Positions 9,233 to 17,883 of a DNA stretch of 64,000 bases are shown one piece after another. This DNA comes from Halomonas denitrificans (GTDB taxonomy: Bacteria > Pseudomonadota > Gammaproteobacteria > Xanthomonadales > Wenzhouxiangellaceae): NCBI GenBank assembly GCA_019800895.1, contig JAHVKF010000001.1, positions 186,001-250,000 of the forward strand, written 5' to 3'. Numbering within the stretch: position 1 is the stretch's first letter; every line of letters begins with the position of its first letter. Made by a program: the position numbers and the translations under genes. The notes under the pieces were generated by a model. That model was given only the letters and a program-made list of their open reading frames with translations, made no database searches and was not told the origin of the DNA.

Positions 9233-10951
9233 GTCTTTGGTGACTCGGTTCATTTCCACCAGACTGATCAACCCGTCCTTCACCTTGTTCAGCGCCGAGC
9301 GGCGGAGGTCGTTGACGCCTTCCTTCTTGCTCTGCCGCTCGATTTCCAGCGCGGTGCCGCCGGACAGGATGACCTGCTCGATCTCCTCGGTGATCGGCAT
9401 GACCTGGAAGACGCCGGAACGGCCCTTGTAGCCATCGTTGCAGAGGTTGCAGCCCTTGTTGGTGTAGATCTCGAGGCCTTCCTCGATCTCCTGCTCGGTG
9501 AACCCGATCTTGCGCAGGGCCTCGGGCGGGAGGTCCTCTTCGGGCACCTTGCACTTGTGCAGGGTCCGGGCCAGGCGCTGGGCCATGACCATGTGGACGG
9601 CGGAGACGATGTTGTAGGGCGGCACGCCCATGTTGGCCAGTCGGGTGATCGACTGGGGGGCATCGTTGGTATGCAGCGTCGAGAGCACGAGGTGACCGGT
9701 CTGGGCCGCCTTGATCGCGATTTCCGCGGTTTCGAGGTCGCGGATTTCCCCGACCATGATGATGTCCGGATCCTGGCGCAGGAACGAACGCAGCGCAGCG
9801 GCGAAGGTCAGGCCCTGCTTCTGGTTCTGCTGGACCTGGTTGACGCCGGCCATGCGGATTTCGACCGGATCCTCGACGGTCGAGATGTTGACGCCTTCCT
9901 GGTTCAGCAGCCCCAGCGCGGTGTACAGCGACACCGTCTTACCGGAACCGGTCGGGCCGGTGACCAGCACCATGCCGTAAGGCTTGCTGATCGCATCCAT
10001 GTAGACATCCTTCTGCTCGGGCTCGAAGCCGAGCTTCTCGGGGCCGAGGTAGGCGCCCGAGGAATCCAGGATACGCAGCACGACCTTCTCGCCCCACAGC
10101 GTCGGACAGGTGGAAACACGGAAGTCGAAGGCGCGGCCCTTGGAGATGTTGAGCTTGATGCGGCCGTCCTGGGGGACGCGGCGTTCGGCGATGTCGAGGT
10201 TCGACATGACCTTCAGGCGCGCAGCCAGGCGGCTGGCCATCTTGGTCGGCGGCCGCATCTGGGTCTTCAGCACGCCGTCCATCCGGAACCGGATTCGGTA
10301 CGTGTCCTCATAGGGCTCGAAATGGATGTCGGACGCGTCCTTGCGGATGGCGTCGACCAGCACCTTGTTGACGAACCGTACGATCGGCGCGTCGTCGGAG
10401 CCGTCGTCCTGCTGCTCCTGCTCCTGCGTCTGGTCGAAGGTCAGCGACTCGAGATCCTCGTCGCCCTCGGTCAGCTCCTCGAAGGCCTGCGATGATCCGG
10501 AGATGATCCGGTCCATCGCCTGAGTGATCGCATCGGACGGCGCGAGCACGGCCTCGACGTTCATGCCGGTCGTGAACGCGACCTCGTCGAGCGCGGACTG
10601 GTTGGTGGGATCGGCAATGGCGACGAACAGACGCTTGCCGCGAAGCATGATCGGGCAGACCAGGTGCTTGCGCATCAGGTCTTCCTTGATCTTGTCCGAC
10701 GGCGCGTGGCGGATGTCCAGCGCGTTCAGGTCGATCAGCGGCAGCCCGAACTCCTCGGCCGCGACGTGCGCGAAGCCGGCCGGGTCGACCAGGTTCTCGC
10801 GAACGAGGTGGCTGGTGAACGTGCGCCCCTTCTCGGCCGCGTCGGCCAGCGCGGAAAGCGCCTGTTCCTCGTCGATCAACCCTTCGTCGATCAGCCGACG
10901 GCCGGTGGTCGGAAGGCGTGATGCGCTTACGGTTTCAACGGTCGATGCCAT
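9230..10951 (-). CDS. pilB: Type IV pilus assembly ATPase PilB
   Basis: 573 residues, normal for PilB. The N-terminal MshEN-like domain (about 1-150) is joined by an acidic Glu/Gln/Asp linker (about 155-188) to the secretion-ATPase core. Walker A GPTGSGKT is at 332-339, the Asp box near 357-375, and Walker B IIMVGEIRD near 397-405. The zinc knuckle has C467, C501 and C504; the first cysteine of the usual CxxC pair is replaced by His (LHKCK). PilB hexamers on the inner membrane power pilin polymerisation. It is normally followed by pilC and pilD; here it is alone, with a repeat array where the next gene would be. The FimT-like gene at 62458 is the only other pilus gene in the window. A good promoter lies upstream. 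Confidence 0.93.
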   Translation of the reverse strand: MASTVETVSASRLPTTGRRLIDEGLIDEEQALSALADAAEKGRTFTSHLVRENLVDPAGFAHVAAEEFGLPLIDLNALDIRHAPSDKIKEDLMRKHLVCPIMLRGKRLFVAIADPTNQSALDEVAFTTGMNVEAVLAPSDAITQAMDRIISGSSQAFEELTEGDEDLESLTFDQTQEQEQQDDGSDDAPIVRFVNKVLVDAIRKDASDIHFEPYEDTYRIRFRMDGVLKTQMRPPTKMASRLAARLKVMSNLDIAERRVPQDGRIKLNISKGRAFDFRVSTCPTLWGEKVVLRILDSSGAYLGPEKLGFEPEQKDVYMDAISKPYGMVLVTGPTGSGKTVSLYTALGLLNQEGVNISTVEDPVEIRMAGVNQVQQNQKQGLTFAAALRSFLRQDPDIIMVGEIRDLETAEIAIKAAQTGHLVLSTLHTNDAPQSITRLANMGVPPYNIVSAVHMVMAQRLARTLHKCKVPEEDLPPEALRKIGFTEQEIEEGLEIYTNKGCNLCNDGYKGRSGVFQVMPITEEIEQVILSGGTALEIERQSKKEGVNDLRRSALNKVKDGLISLVEMNRVTKD

Positions 10952-11053
10952 GCGATTGCTGTCCCGGTCGAAGTCCCTGCGGAGCCCATCGACCCCACGG
11001 TGAATGCGAAGAATACACCGCAGGCGCGCGACGTGCCTGATACTCGTTTGCAG

Positions 11054-11082
11054 AAGTTACGCTCAAGCAACTGAATTGTCAA
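11054..11082 (-). promoter_or_regulatory. Sigma-70 promoter of pilB
   Basis: On the minus strand TTGACA (11082-11077), a 17-bp spacer and TAACTT (11059-11054) lie about 100 bp upstream of the pilB start. The match to consensus is strong. Confidence 0.7.
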
Positions 11083-11100
11083 CGATTCCACCACAGTCTG

Positions 11101-13140
11101 CTATCGGTCGCTCTCGGGCGATTCCGGCTCGGGAAGGCGGTAGTCGACGCGATACGGGGGCGGATCGCCGCCGTCGTCGATCAGATAGTGCTTCATCCAT
11201 CGCATCAAGCGCAGCGAGTAGTCCCAGCGGCTGGCCGCTCGGCGGTTGCCGTGCCCTTCGCCCGGATACAGCACCAGCCGGACCGGCGGCGGATCGTCCT
11301 GCAGCGTCAGGAACCGGTAGAACATCCGCGACTGGGTCGGATCGACCCTGGGGTCGGCATCACCGTGGAGGATCAGGATCGGCGTGGCCGCCTCGGTCAC
11401 GTGATAGAGCGGCGAGGCCTGCTGGAACAGGTCCCAGTCTTCCCAGGGCCACTTGCGAAGGTGGACCAGATTGAACTCCCAGGGAATGTCGGACGTTCCG
11501 AACGCGGCGATCTGGTTGCTCAGGCCCACGTTCATGACCGCCGCGGCGAAGCGCTCCGACTGCACCGTGGCGCCCCATGCCGTGGCATAGCCGCCGTAGG
11601 ATCCGCCGGTGATGCCGACCCGGTCGGCATCGACCAGCCCCCGGTCGATCAGGTGATCGACGCCGTCGACCAGGTCGTCGAACTCCTCCATGGCCGGCCG
11701 CCCCTGGCTGGTCAACGAGAAGTCCACGCCGCGCCCGGTCGAGCCCCGGTAGTTGGGGAAGAACGTGAAGAAGCCCTCGGCCGAGGCATGCTGCGCAGGG
11801 GAGCTGTAGCCGGTCAGCCATCCGTTCGAGTAATGCGCCTCTGGGCCTCCGTGAACGTGAAGGATCAAGGGGTAGCGCTGGCCGCTGCGGTAGTCGAGCG
11901 GGTAGACCAGGATGCCCTCGATGGACAGGCCGTCGCGGGCCTCGTAGGTCACGACTTCCTGGCGGGCCAGGTCCACGTCGGCCAGCCACGGGTTGGTTTC
12001 GGTCCGCCGCTGCCATCCGTCATCGGACAGTTCGAACAGCTCGTCCGGGTGGGCCGGCGAGTTGGCAGTGACCACCACACGCTCGTCGGCGATCGACAGG
12101 CCGGTGAGGATCGGACCCGGTTCGGCCAGGTCCACCGGGTTGCTGCCGTCGGGCGCCAGCGATCCGAGCCGGGTGCGCACGCCTTCGGCCGCGACGTAGG
12201 CCAGCCGTTCCGGGCCCAACCAGGCCAGTCGCAGCACGTGTCCGGCAAGCCCCGGCAGGAGGTCGGTGAACGACCCGCCTCCGGCCCGGACGATCAGCAA
12301 CCGACCCTCCCGCGGGTCGTTGACGATGTTGGTGCCGATGAACGCGAGATGACGCCCGTCGGGCGACCAGGCCATATCGCCGAGCTTGCCGGGGTTGTCG
12401 ACGCGGCCGATCACCTCGCCGTCCGGCGAAACGATGCGGATGCGCGTGAAGATCAGCGTGTCGTCGACCCGCTCGTGGGGTGCGACCTTGATCGCCAACC
12501 GGTCCCCGGCCGGCGACCAGGCCACGTCCTGGACCGACCCTTCGACCGCCAGCGGTGCCGGCTCGGATTCGTCGCCGGGACGGACGATCCAGATCCGGCG
12601 CGGGCGCTCGCCCTCCTCGACCACCACGGCGTCGAAGCCCAATTCCTCGAGCCGCTCGATCTCGTCGTCGACCGGCTCGAAGGCCAGCACGGCGACCCGC
12701 TCTCCGTCGGGAGCGAAGCTGTAGGCCGAAATGTCCGTCTCCAGCGCGACCAGGACTTCTGCCTCGCCGCCGTCCACCGGAAGCGCGTAGAGCCTGCGGG
12801 TCTCGTCATCGTCGCGCTGGGCGAGAAACGTGATGCGCTGGCCGTCCGGCGTCCAGCCGATCGCGCCGACGTCCGCCTCGCCTCCGATGAACGAACGGCT
12901 TCGACCGTCCGCGTCCAGCACGTGCAGCTCGTTCCACGCCGGACCGTCCTCGTCCACGCCGGGGCGCCGCTGCACGTTGACCGTGTAGGCCGCGTAGCGT
13001 CCATCGGGGCTGAGCACGACCTGGCCGACCTGATCGAGGTCGGCGATCTGTTCCAGCGTCATTCCATCGGCTCGGGCCGCGGAAGCACAGAGCGCGAACA
13101 ATGTCATCGCCGCGGCGGCGAAACGAATCGGGTTCCACAT
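11101..13140 (-). CDS. Secreted S9-family prolyl oligopeptidase / acylaminoacyl-peptidase
   Basis: 679 residues from the ATG at 13140, which has CAGGAG 8 nt upstream; the longer frame would need a TTG two codons earlier. A signal peptide (about 1-24, ending ASAARA) is followed by a WD40-like beta-propeller (about 30-400) with repeats such as SPDGRYAAY and TPDGQRITF, then an alpha/beta hydrolase domain. The catalytic triad is Ser in GGSYGGYATAW (about 512), Asp in GDADPRVDP (about 594) and His in GEGHGNRR (about 631). These enzymes release dipeptides or acylated residues from oligopeptides, here probably in the periplasm. This fits downstream processing of peptides made by the exported S8, M14 and metzincin proteases of this window. 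The gene is probably monocistronic. Confidence 0.93.
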   Translation of the reverse strand: MWNPIRFAAAAMTLFALCASAARADGMTLEQIADLDQVGQVVLSPDGRYAAYTVNVQRRPGVDEDGPAWNELHVLDADGRSRSFIGGEADVGAIGWTPDGQRITFLAQRDDDETRRLYALPVDGGEAEVLVALETDISAYSFAPDGERVAVLAFEPVDDEIERLEELGFDAVVVEEGERPRRIWIVRPGDESEPAPLAVEGSVQDVAWSPAGDRLAIKVAPHERVDDTLIFTRIRIVSPDGEVIGRVDNPGKLGDMAWSPDGRHLAFIGTNIVNDPREGRLLIVRAGGGSFTDLLPGLAGHVLRLAWLGPERLAYVAAEGVRTRLGSLAPDGSNPVDLAEPGPILTGLSIADERVVVTANSPAHPDELFELSDDGWQRRTETNPWLADVDLARQEVVTYEARDGLSIEGILVYPLDYRSGQRYPLILHVHGGPEAHYSNGWLTGYSSPAQHASAEGFFTFFPNYRGSTGRGVDFSLTSQGRPAMEEFDDLVDGVDHLIDRGLVDADRVGITGGSYGGYATAWGATVQSERFAAAVMNVGLSNQIAAFGTSDIPWEFNLVHLRKWPWEDWDLFQQASPLYHVTEAATPILILHGDADPRVDPTQSRMFYRFLTLQDDPPPVRLVLYPGEGHGNRRAASRWDYSLRLMRWMKHYLIDDGGDPPPYRVDYRLPEPESPESDR

Positions 13141-13280
13141 GGGCAAGACTCCTGGTTTGCAACGGATTCCGCAACGACGGGGCCGCGACGACCCCTGAAT
13201 CGCGGGCCGGCGGTTCAGCCGGCACGGGGCGCCGGACTATAGCAAAGCGCCGTCCGTGCGGCGCAGGCAGCGCCCGCTGC

Positions 13281-13700
13281 TCAGTCCGGCCAGGCGCCGA
13301 GAATCAGCCCGTAGACCAGGAACTGGACCAGGTTGAATCCGGAATTGATGGCCCAGTAGTACAGCGGCCGGCGCTCGAAGGCGTTGTGGATGGCCAGCGA
13401 GGTGGCGACGAACAGCAGACCGATCCCGAGCCCCCAGTGGACACCCGCCGCGATCCCGGCACCCTGGCCGAGGACCAGCGAGAACCCGGCGGCGGCCACA
13501 ACCATCGCGATGAACGCCGACACGAAGATTTTCCCGACGTGTCCCGAGCGGATTTCCTCGTCCGTGAGGCCCAGGGCGCGCTGCCACGGGCGGGCGAACA
13601 GTAGCGGCGAATACCAGATCGCGCCGAGCACGAACGCGACGACCGCGGCGACCAGCGCGCCGAGCCAGTTGATGTCTTCGAACAGGATGTGCTGCACCAT
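13281..13700 (-). CDS. DUF1761 family membrane protein
   Basis: 139 residues from the ATG at 13700, chosen because GGGAG lies 9 nt upstream; a longer frame starts ten codons earlier. Four predicted membrane helices (about 9-28, 53-73, 80-100, 112-132) and the N-terminal pattern INWLGALVAAVVAFVLGAIWYSPLLF followed by W and GL match DUF1761. The family is small, integral to the membrane and without an assigned function. It is divergent from the unknown membrane protein at 13821-14558. Confidence 0.8.
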   Translation of the reverse strand: MVQHILFEDINWLGALVAAVVAFVLGAIWYSPLLFARPWQRALGLTDEEIRSGHVGKIFVSAFIAMVVAAAGFSLVLGQGAGIAAGVHWGLGIGLLFVATSLAIHNAFERRPLYYWAINSGFNLVQFLVYGLILGAWPD

Positions 13701-13820
13701 GACGACTCTCCCGATGGGCTCCCGCACCAAGCGTCACGGAATTTCCGCTGCGGGTCAAGTGGGGTAAGGTGGACCGATGGCGCGAGCGAGCTCGCCGCGC
13801 CGGCATGGAATGGCGCTGCG

Positions 13821-14558
13821 ATGCTGAAACTCAAACACCTGATGGCCGGCCTGATGCTCGGCGCGCTGGGCCTGACGGTCGTGTCGTGGTCGAACCGGGA
13901 TGCCTTCAGCGATCCCCTGCCCTGGGATCCGGCGCTGGACGAGCCGCCGCGCCAGGTCGCCGTCCAGCGAGATGCCTTCGTCACCCGCGCGAACGGGGTG
14001 GATTACCTCGTCCAGCCCCTGTACCGCTACGAACTCACCGGCCTCGTGGTCTCCTTCAAGCGCTTCAAGCCGGGGATTGGCATCCACGAGCGCTGGAACG
14101 ACTACATCAACGTGGCCGACCTGTGCGTGGTCTGGGGCGACAACGCCAGCCAGCTCGATCTCAACGAGTTCGACTTCTGGAACCTGGAGTTCACCTGCAT
14201 GGTCCAGACCGACGACCTGGCCACCTGGAACCGCTTCGACCAGGACGCGCTGGCCAACAATCACCTGCTGACCACCGACCCGGCCGTCCAGGCCGTCATC
14301 GACGAACTGCGAGTCGGCGACATCGTCTACCTGAGCGGCCATCTGGCGGAATACGGCCAGCCGGGCGGACCGATGCGCGGGACCAGCACCACGCGAAGCG
14401 ATCGCGGCAACGGCGCCTGCGAGACGGTTCATGTCGAACACGCGCAGATTCTCGCTTCGATGCACAACGGCTGGAGAACGCGTTTCCGCCTCGGCCTGCT
14501 TTCGCTGGTCGTTCTTCTGGTCGCCTGGTTCGCGATCCCCCACCGATACCTCCGCTGA
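13821..14558 (+). CDS. Conserved hypothetical protein with two membrane segments
   Basis: 245 residues from the ATG at 13821. An N-terminal signal anchor (about 7-24, LMAGLMLGALGLTVVSW) and a C-terminal helix (about 220-238) bracket an extracytoplasmic domain of about 190 residues. Its striking conserved-looking pieces are YELTGLVVSFKRF, ERWNDYINVADLCVVWGDN, LANNHLLTTD, and RGTSTTRSDRGNGACETVHVEHAQIL. I recall similar uncharacterised proteins in proteobacteria but know no function. Tethering at both ends suggests an envelope role. The small number of Cys (LCVVW, FTCMV, GACETV) could include a disulfide. The ATG precedes the hydrophobic anchor directly; upstream in-frame codons overlap the divergent promoter region. 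Confidence 0.7.
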   Translation: MLKLKHLMAGLMLGALGLTVVSWSNRDAFSDPLPWDPALDEPPRQVAVQRDAFVTRANGVDYLVQPLYRYELTGLVVSFKRFKPGIGIHERWNDYINVADLCVVWGDNASQLDLNEFDFWNLEFTCMVQTDDLATWNRFDQDALANNHLLTTDPAVQAVIDELRVGDIVYLSGHLAEYGQPGGPMRGTSTTRSDRGNGACETVHVEHAQILASMHNGWRTRFRLGLLSLVVLLVAWFAIPHRYLR

Positions 14559-14603
14559 CGCCGGCGTTTCGGAACCGGAATCACCGAAACGCCCGAATGG
14601 CGT

Positions 14604-15137
14604 TCAGCCGTCGCCCCCGGCGCCTTTCGATGAAGCACGCTTCGATGCGCGCATCGCCATGCGATAGCGCTCGGCCATTTCCGGCGCTGCATCGGGTCCC
14701 GGGACCATCGCGATCTCCCGCAGGTCCAGCGTGCGTCCGTCGGCGGCCTGGACCACGACCGGGCGGACCGCCTCGCCGCTCGAGCGCTCGACGATCTGCA
14801 GCGCCTCGCAGGCATCGCCCAGCCAGCGCTGCGACCATTGGGCCAGGGCGATCAGCACCGGATGCAGCGCCCGGCCGGACGGCGACAGGCGGTATTCGTG
14901 CACCCGGCGATCGTCCGGGCACGGCACCCGATCGAGCAGGCCCGCATCGACCAGGCGCTTCAGGCGTCCGGACAGGATGTTCCGGGCGATGCCCAGGTGC
15001 GTCTCGAACTGCCCGAAATGCACCGTTCCGAGGAAGGCCTCGCGCAGGATCATCAACGCCCAGTGGTCGCCGAGAAGCTCGGTCACCCGGGCGATCGGAC
15101 AGTGTTCGATGGAAGCCGGTTTTCTGCTCATGGACAT
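14604..15137 (-). CDS. HxlR-family transcriptional regulator
   Basis: 177 residues from the ATG at 15137; the next ATG at 15131 is equally possible, and neither has a strong ribosome site. The winged-helix domain is typical: EHCPIARVTELLGDHWALMILREAF, then FGQFETHLGIARNILSGRLKRLVDAGLL, then YRLSPSGRAL. The Cys in EHCPI is the position used by redox- or electrophile-sensing HxlR members (e.g. YodB, HypR). A C-terminal extension of about 65 residues (beta-rich, then basic) is longer than in minimal HxlR proteins. Two palindromes lie just upstream in the divergent region and probably bind this protein. The divergent 37-codon ORF at 15280, and perhaps the pirin gene beyond it, are candidate targets. 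Confidence 0.88.
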   Translation of the reverse strand: MSMSRKPASIEHCPIARVTELLGDHWALMILREAFLGTVHFGQFETHLGIARNILSGRLKRLVDAGLLDRVPCPDDRRVHEYRLSPSGRALHPVLIALAQWSQRWLGDACEALQIVERSSGEAVRPVVVQAADGRTLDLREIAMVPGPDAAPEMAERYRMAMRASKRASSKGAGGDG

Positions 15138-15152
15138 AGTCTGCCGAATTGA

Positions 15153-15204
15153 GTTGCAATTTGCAACTTTTCTGCTAGACTGCATCTAGGTTGCCCTTTG
15201 CAAC
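15153..15204. promoter_or_regulatory. Paired palindromic operators between HxlR gene and micro-ORF
   Basis: GTTGCAATTTGCAAC (15153-15167) has perfect 7-bp arms around one base. GTTGCCCTTTGCAAC (15190-15204) has the same outer arms with inner mismatches. Their centres are 37 bp apart. They lie 16-67 bp upstream of the HxlR start, where a repressor would overlap both divergent promoters. Binding is inferred from position and symmetry. Confidence 0.6.
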
Positions 15205-15279
15205 TCACTTTTCCGGCCACGCCACGCGGCGTCCGGACGGCTTCGAACCACCGGCGCGATACCGCCACGGAGACTTGCG

Positions 15280-15393
15280 ATGCTCATTCCCGACAGAGAA
15301 CCCGGCCGAGACCCCGATCCCCGCTTCAACGCACGACGCGTCCTCGCGCTCCTGGTCGTCTACGGCCTCCTCGGCCTCGCGCTGGCGGCCTGA
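15280..15393 (+). CDS. Small single-pass membrane protein (37 aa)
   Basis: The ATG at 15280 has CGGAG 7-8 nt upstream and is followed by 36 codons. The N-terminal half is charged (REPGRDPDPRFNARR), followed by one strongly hydrophobic helix, VLALLVVYGLLGLALAA, ending at the stop. It is divergent from the HxlR regulator, behind the palindromic pair, and convergent with pirin (4 nt between stops). The position is that of an HxlR target. It is too short for homology to be judged by eye; coding is supported by the ribosome site, the context and the membrane helix. Confidence 0.5.
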   Translation: MLIPDREPGRDPDPRFNARRVLALLVVYGLLGLALAA

Positions 15394-15397
15394 TCGC

Positions 15398-16327
15398 TCA
15401 CGGCCCCGGCAGGTCCGGCAGCGGAATCCGCTCCGGGTCGCCGGGCACCGGCGGGAACCGGCCTTCCGTCCAGTCGGCCTGGGCGGCGCGGATCCGGTCC
15501 CTGGACGAGGAAACGAAGTTCCACCAGAGGTACCGTGGACCGTCCAGGGGCTCGCCGCCGAGCAAGAGGACCCGTGCGGCCCGATCGGCCTCGAGCTCGA
15601 CCCGGGCGCCGGGCGCCAGCACCAGCAGACGGCCCGCGGGCCCCGGCCGGCCGTCGACGCGCAGCGCTCCCTGATAGACGTAGAGCGCGCGTTCCTCGGT
15701 CACGGGCTCGATCAGGATCCGGCCGCCGGTCTCCAGGCGCAGGTCCACGTAGACCGTCTGGGTCGGCGTCACGACCGGCGAGCGCACGCCGAACGCCTCG
15801 CCGACCACCACGGACGCCGTCCAGCCGGCATCTTCGGCCTCCGGGACCTCTGCCGCGGAATGGTGGCGGAACTCCGGTTCGCAGTCCTCCAGCGCTTGCG
15901 GCAAGGCCAGCCACGCCTGCATGCCGGCGAGCACCGTTCCGGCCTCGCGGAGATCGTCGGGACTGCGCTCCGAATGCACTACGCCCCGGCCCGCGGTCAT
16001 CAGGTTGACCGCTCCGGGCTCGATCCTCTGCTCGCAGCCCAGGCTGTCGCGGTGCACCAGGGCACCCTCGAAGAGCCAGGTCAGGGTGGACAGGCCGATA
16101 TGGGGATGCGGGCGGACATCCAGCCCCGAGCCGGCCGCGAAGTGCCCGCGTCCCATCTGGTCGAGGAACACGAAGGGCCCGATCGATCGGCGCTGGCGGC
16201 TCGGCAGGGCCCTGGCCACTTCGAAGCCACCGATGTCGCTGGACCTCGGCACGATCACCTGGTCGACACCCGCCGGCCGCGGCGCATCGTCCTGCACCCG
16301 GGCGTCGGGACAGTCCGACCAGCTCAC
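15398..16327 (-). CDS. Pirin family protein
   Basis: 309 residues, starting with GTG at 16327. The bicupin has the N-terminal iron-binding signature RPHPHIGLSTLTWLFEG (two His ligands) and the GRGVVHSE segment with the third His and Glu ligands, followed by the family C-terminal cupin with EERALYVYQGAL and LLLGGEPL. Bacterial pirins are cytoplasmic iron-binding proteins; some (YhhW) have quercetinase activity and others act as redox-linked regulators. The start codon overlaps the stop of the upstream phosphatase gene (GTGA), so the two are probably translationally coupled. Its proximity to the HxlR electrophile/redox-type regulator is suggestive only. Confidence 0.93.
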   Translation of the reverse strand: MSWSDCPDARVQDDAPRPAGVDQVIVPRSSDIGGFEVARALPSRQRRSIGPFVFLDQMGRGHFAAGSGLDVRPHPHIGLSTLTWLFEGALVHRDSLGCEQRIEPGAVNLMTAGRGVVHSERSPDDLREAGTVLAGMQAWLALPQALEDCEPEFRHHSAAEVPEAEDAGWTASVVVGEAFGVRSPVVTPTQTVYVDLRLETGGRILIEPVTEERALYVYQGALRVDGRPGPAGRLLVLAPGARVELEADRAARVLLLGGEPLDGPRYLWWNFVSSSRDRIRAAQADWTEGRFPPVPGDPERIPLPDLPGP

Positions 16328-17667
16328 GATCCGGCCCGGAGATCGTTCGCCCGGATCTCGTAGCGGAAGCGCTCGACACCGTTGCTGTCGTGCAGGATCA
16401 GGGTCGCGACGCGGTCGTCGCGCGGCCCCGTGACCTCGACCCGGCCGAAGTTGCGTTCGGTGAACAGACTTCCCTCGACGCGGTACTGGCCTTCGCCGTC
16501 ATGCGGCGTTCCGGGACCGGCCGTCAGGGGGGAGACGGTCCAGTCGTACAGCGGGTACTCACCGCGCCGGTCCATCTTGAGCAGCACCGAGTGATGCCGG
16601 TCGCCGGTCAGGAACACCACGCCGGGAATGTCCTCCGCCGCGATCCGGTCGAGGATTTCACGGCGTTCTCCGGGGGCCAGGTGCGCGTAGTTCTCGAACA
16701 GCTCCGCGCTGTTGATGAACTGGCCGCCCATGACCACGAACTTGAACGTCGCGTTGCTCTTCTGCAGTGCGTCGATCAACCATTCGGCCTGCGCCCGGCC
16801 GAGCACCGTGCGCTCGCCCGTGACCCGGTCGTTGGCCGAGCGGAAGTAGCGGTTGTCGAGGAGGAAGAAGCCCGCGTCGTGCCACTCGAAATAGGACATC
16901 ACGCCGCCGCCTCCCGCCCCGCTGAAGGGTGGATTCGGGAAGAACGCGTCGAAGACTTCCTTCGCCGTGTCGCGCAGCGCGTAGCTTCGATCCGAGTTGT
17001 TCGGGCCGAAATCGTGGTCGTCCCAGGTGCCGAAATGGTGCATGCCGGTCAGCAATCGCTGCATTTCCGGCAGCTGCCTCGAATGGCTGACGCGCTGGTA
17101 CATGCCCCAGCGCGAGTCCCAGTCGACCTCGCGGTAGTAGAAGTTGTCGCCCATCCACAGCATGAAGTCCGGCTCGGCTTCGGCGATCGCGTCGTAGATC
17201 TGGTAGTCGCCGCCGTAGGGGCGGCCCGGCCGGTCGTACTCGGGCTGGTTGACGTAGGAACAGGAGCCGAGCGCGAAGCTGAAGTCCGGCGGGCTTTCGC
17301 GCCACTGCCAGAGCGGCTGGGTCTGGAAGCGAAGCGCCAACTCGCTCTCCTGGGCCGTGCCGTCGAGCAGCACCCGGTACTCGTACTCGGTGCCCGGCTC
17401 CAGGCCCGTGACGTCGATCTCGGCGGTGAATGCGGTCCCGGCGTCGGTCCGGACCGGCTCGGTCACCCGGTATTCGTCGTCGCTACCGACCGGGCGGAAT
17501 GCCAGCCTCGCCTCCGCCGACCGGTCGGTCTGCAGCCAGACCTGTACGGCGCGCATCGCCGAATGGCCCGGCATCGGTCCGGCCACGACCTGCTGCGCCG
17601 CCGCGGATTGACCCAGCGCACCGGCCAGCCACAGCACGCAGCAGAGCAGAACGGTTCGAAACGGCAT
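16324..17667 (-). CDS. PhoD-like alkaline phosphatase (metallophosphatase)
   Basis: 447 residues from the ATG at 17667, chosen because AGGAG lies about 10 nt upstream and a signal peptide follows at once (about 1-24, ending QSAAA). The N-terminal fibronectin-like domain (about 25-115, ending GLEPGTEYEYRV) is followed by the calcineurin-like metallophosphatase core: FALGSCSY, FMLWMGDNFYYRE, FGTWDDHDFGPNN, FLTGDRHHSVL. These are the ligand blocks of the PhoD/PhoX-like D family, secreted Ca/Fe-dependent phosphodiesterases and phosphatases used to obtain phosphate. The stop overlaps the pirin GTG start by 4 nt. No Pho box was identified, so phosphate regulation is not shown. Confidence 0.9.
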   Translation of the reverse strand: MPFRTVLLCCVLWLAGALGQSAAAQQVVAGPMPGHSAMRAVQVWLQTDRSAEARLAFRPVGSDDEYRVTEPVRTDAGTAFTAEIDVTGLEPGTEYEYRVLLDGTAQESELALRFQTQPLWQWRESPPDFSFALGSCSYVNQPEYDRPGRPYGGDYQIYDAIAEAEPDFMLWMGDNFYYREVDWDSRWGMYQRVSHSRQLPEMQRLLTGMHHFGTWDDHDFGPNNSDRSYALRDTAKEVFDAFFPNPPFSGAGGGGVMSYFEWHDAGFFLLDNRYFRSANDRVTGERTVLGRAQAEWLIDALQKSNATFKFVVMGGQFINSAELFENYAHLAPGERREILDRIAAEDIPGVVFLTGDRHHSVLLKMDRRGEYPLYDWTVSPLTAGPGTPHDGEGQYRVEGSLFTERNFGRVEVTGPRDDRVATLILHDSNGVERFRYEIRANDLRAGS

Positions 17668-17883
17668 GGTGAATTCTCCTCGTCGATCGGGACGACCGAG
17701 CATACCCGGACTGAATGACGCGGCGATGGCGCGTGCCGACCGTCCGGTCATACCGTGGGGCAGGCGAGCGAGCGCTGCGCCCGGGAGCCCGAAGGATGGA
17801 ACGATCCGATGAAACCTTTCGGACGATTCGCGCGTCTACCCCACAGGGAGACCCGACCGCCGGCCCCTACGAAGGAACGCGCC

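Noticed and set aside
8379-9554. Overlapping frames with repeated peptides across the 40-bp array
   Set aside because: The repetition comes from the DNA repeats; no ribosome sites, and one frame runs through pilB out of frame.
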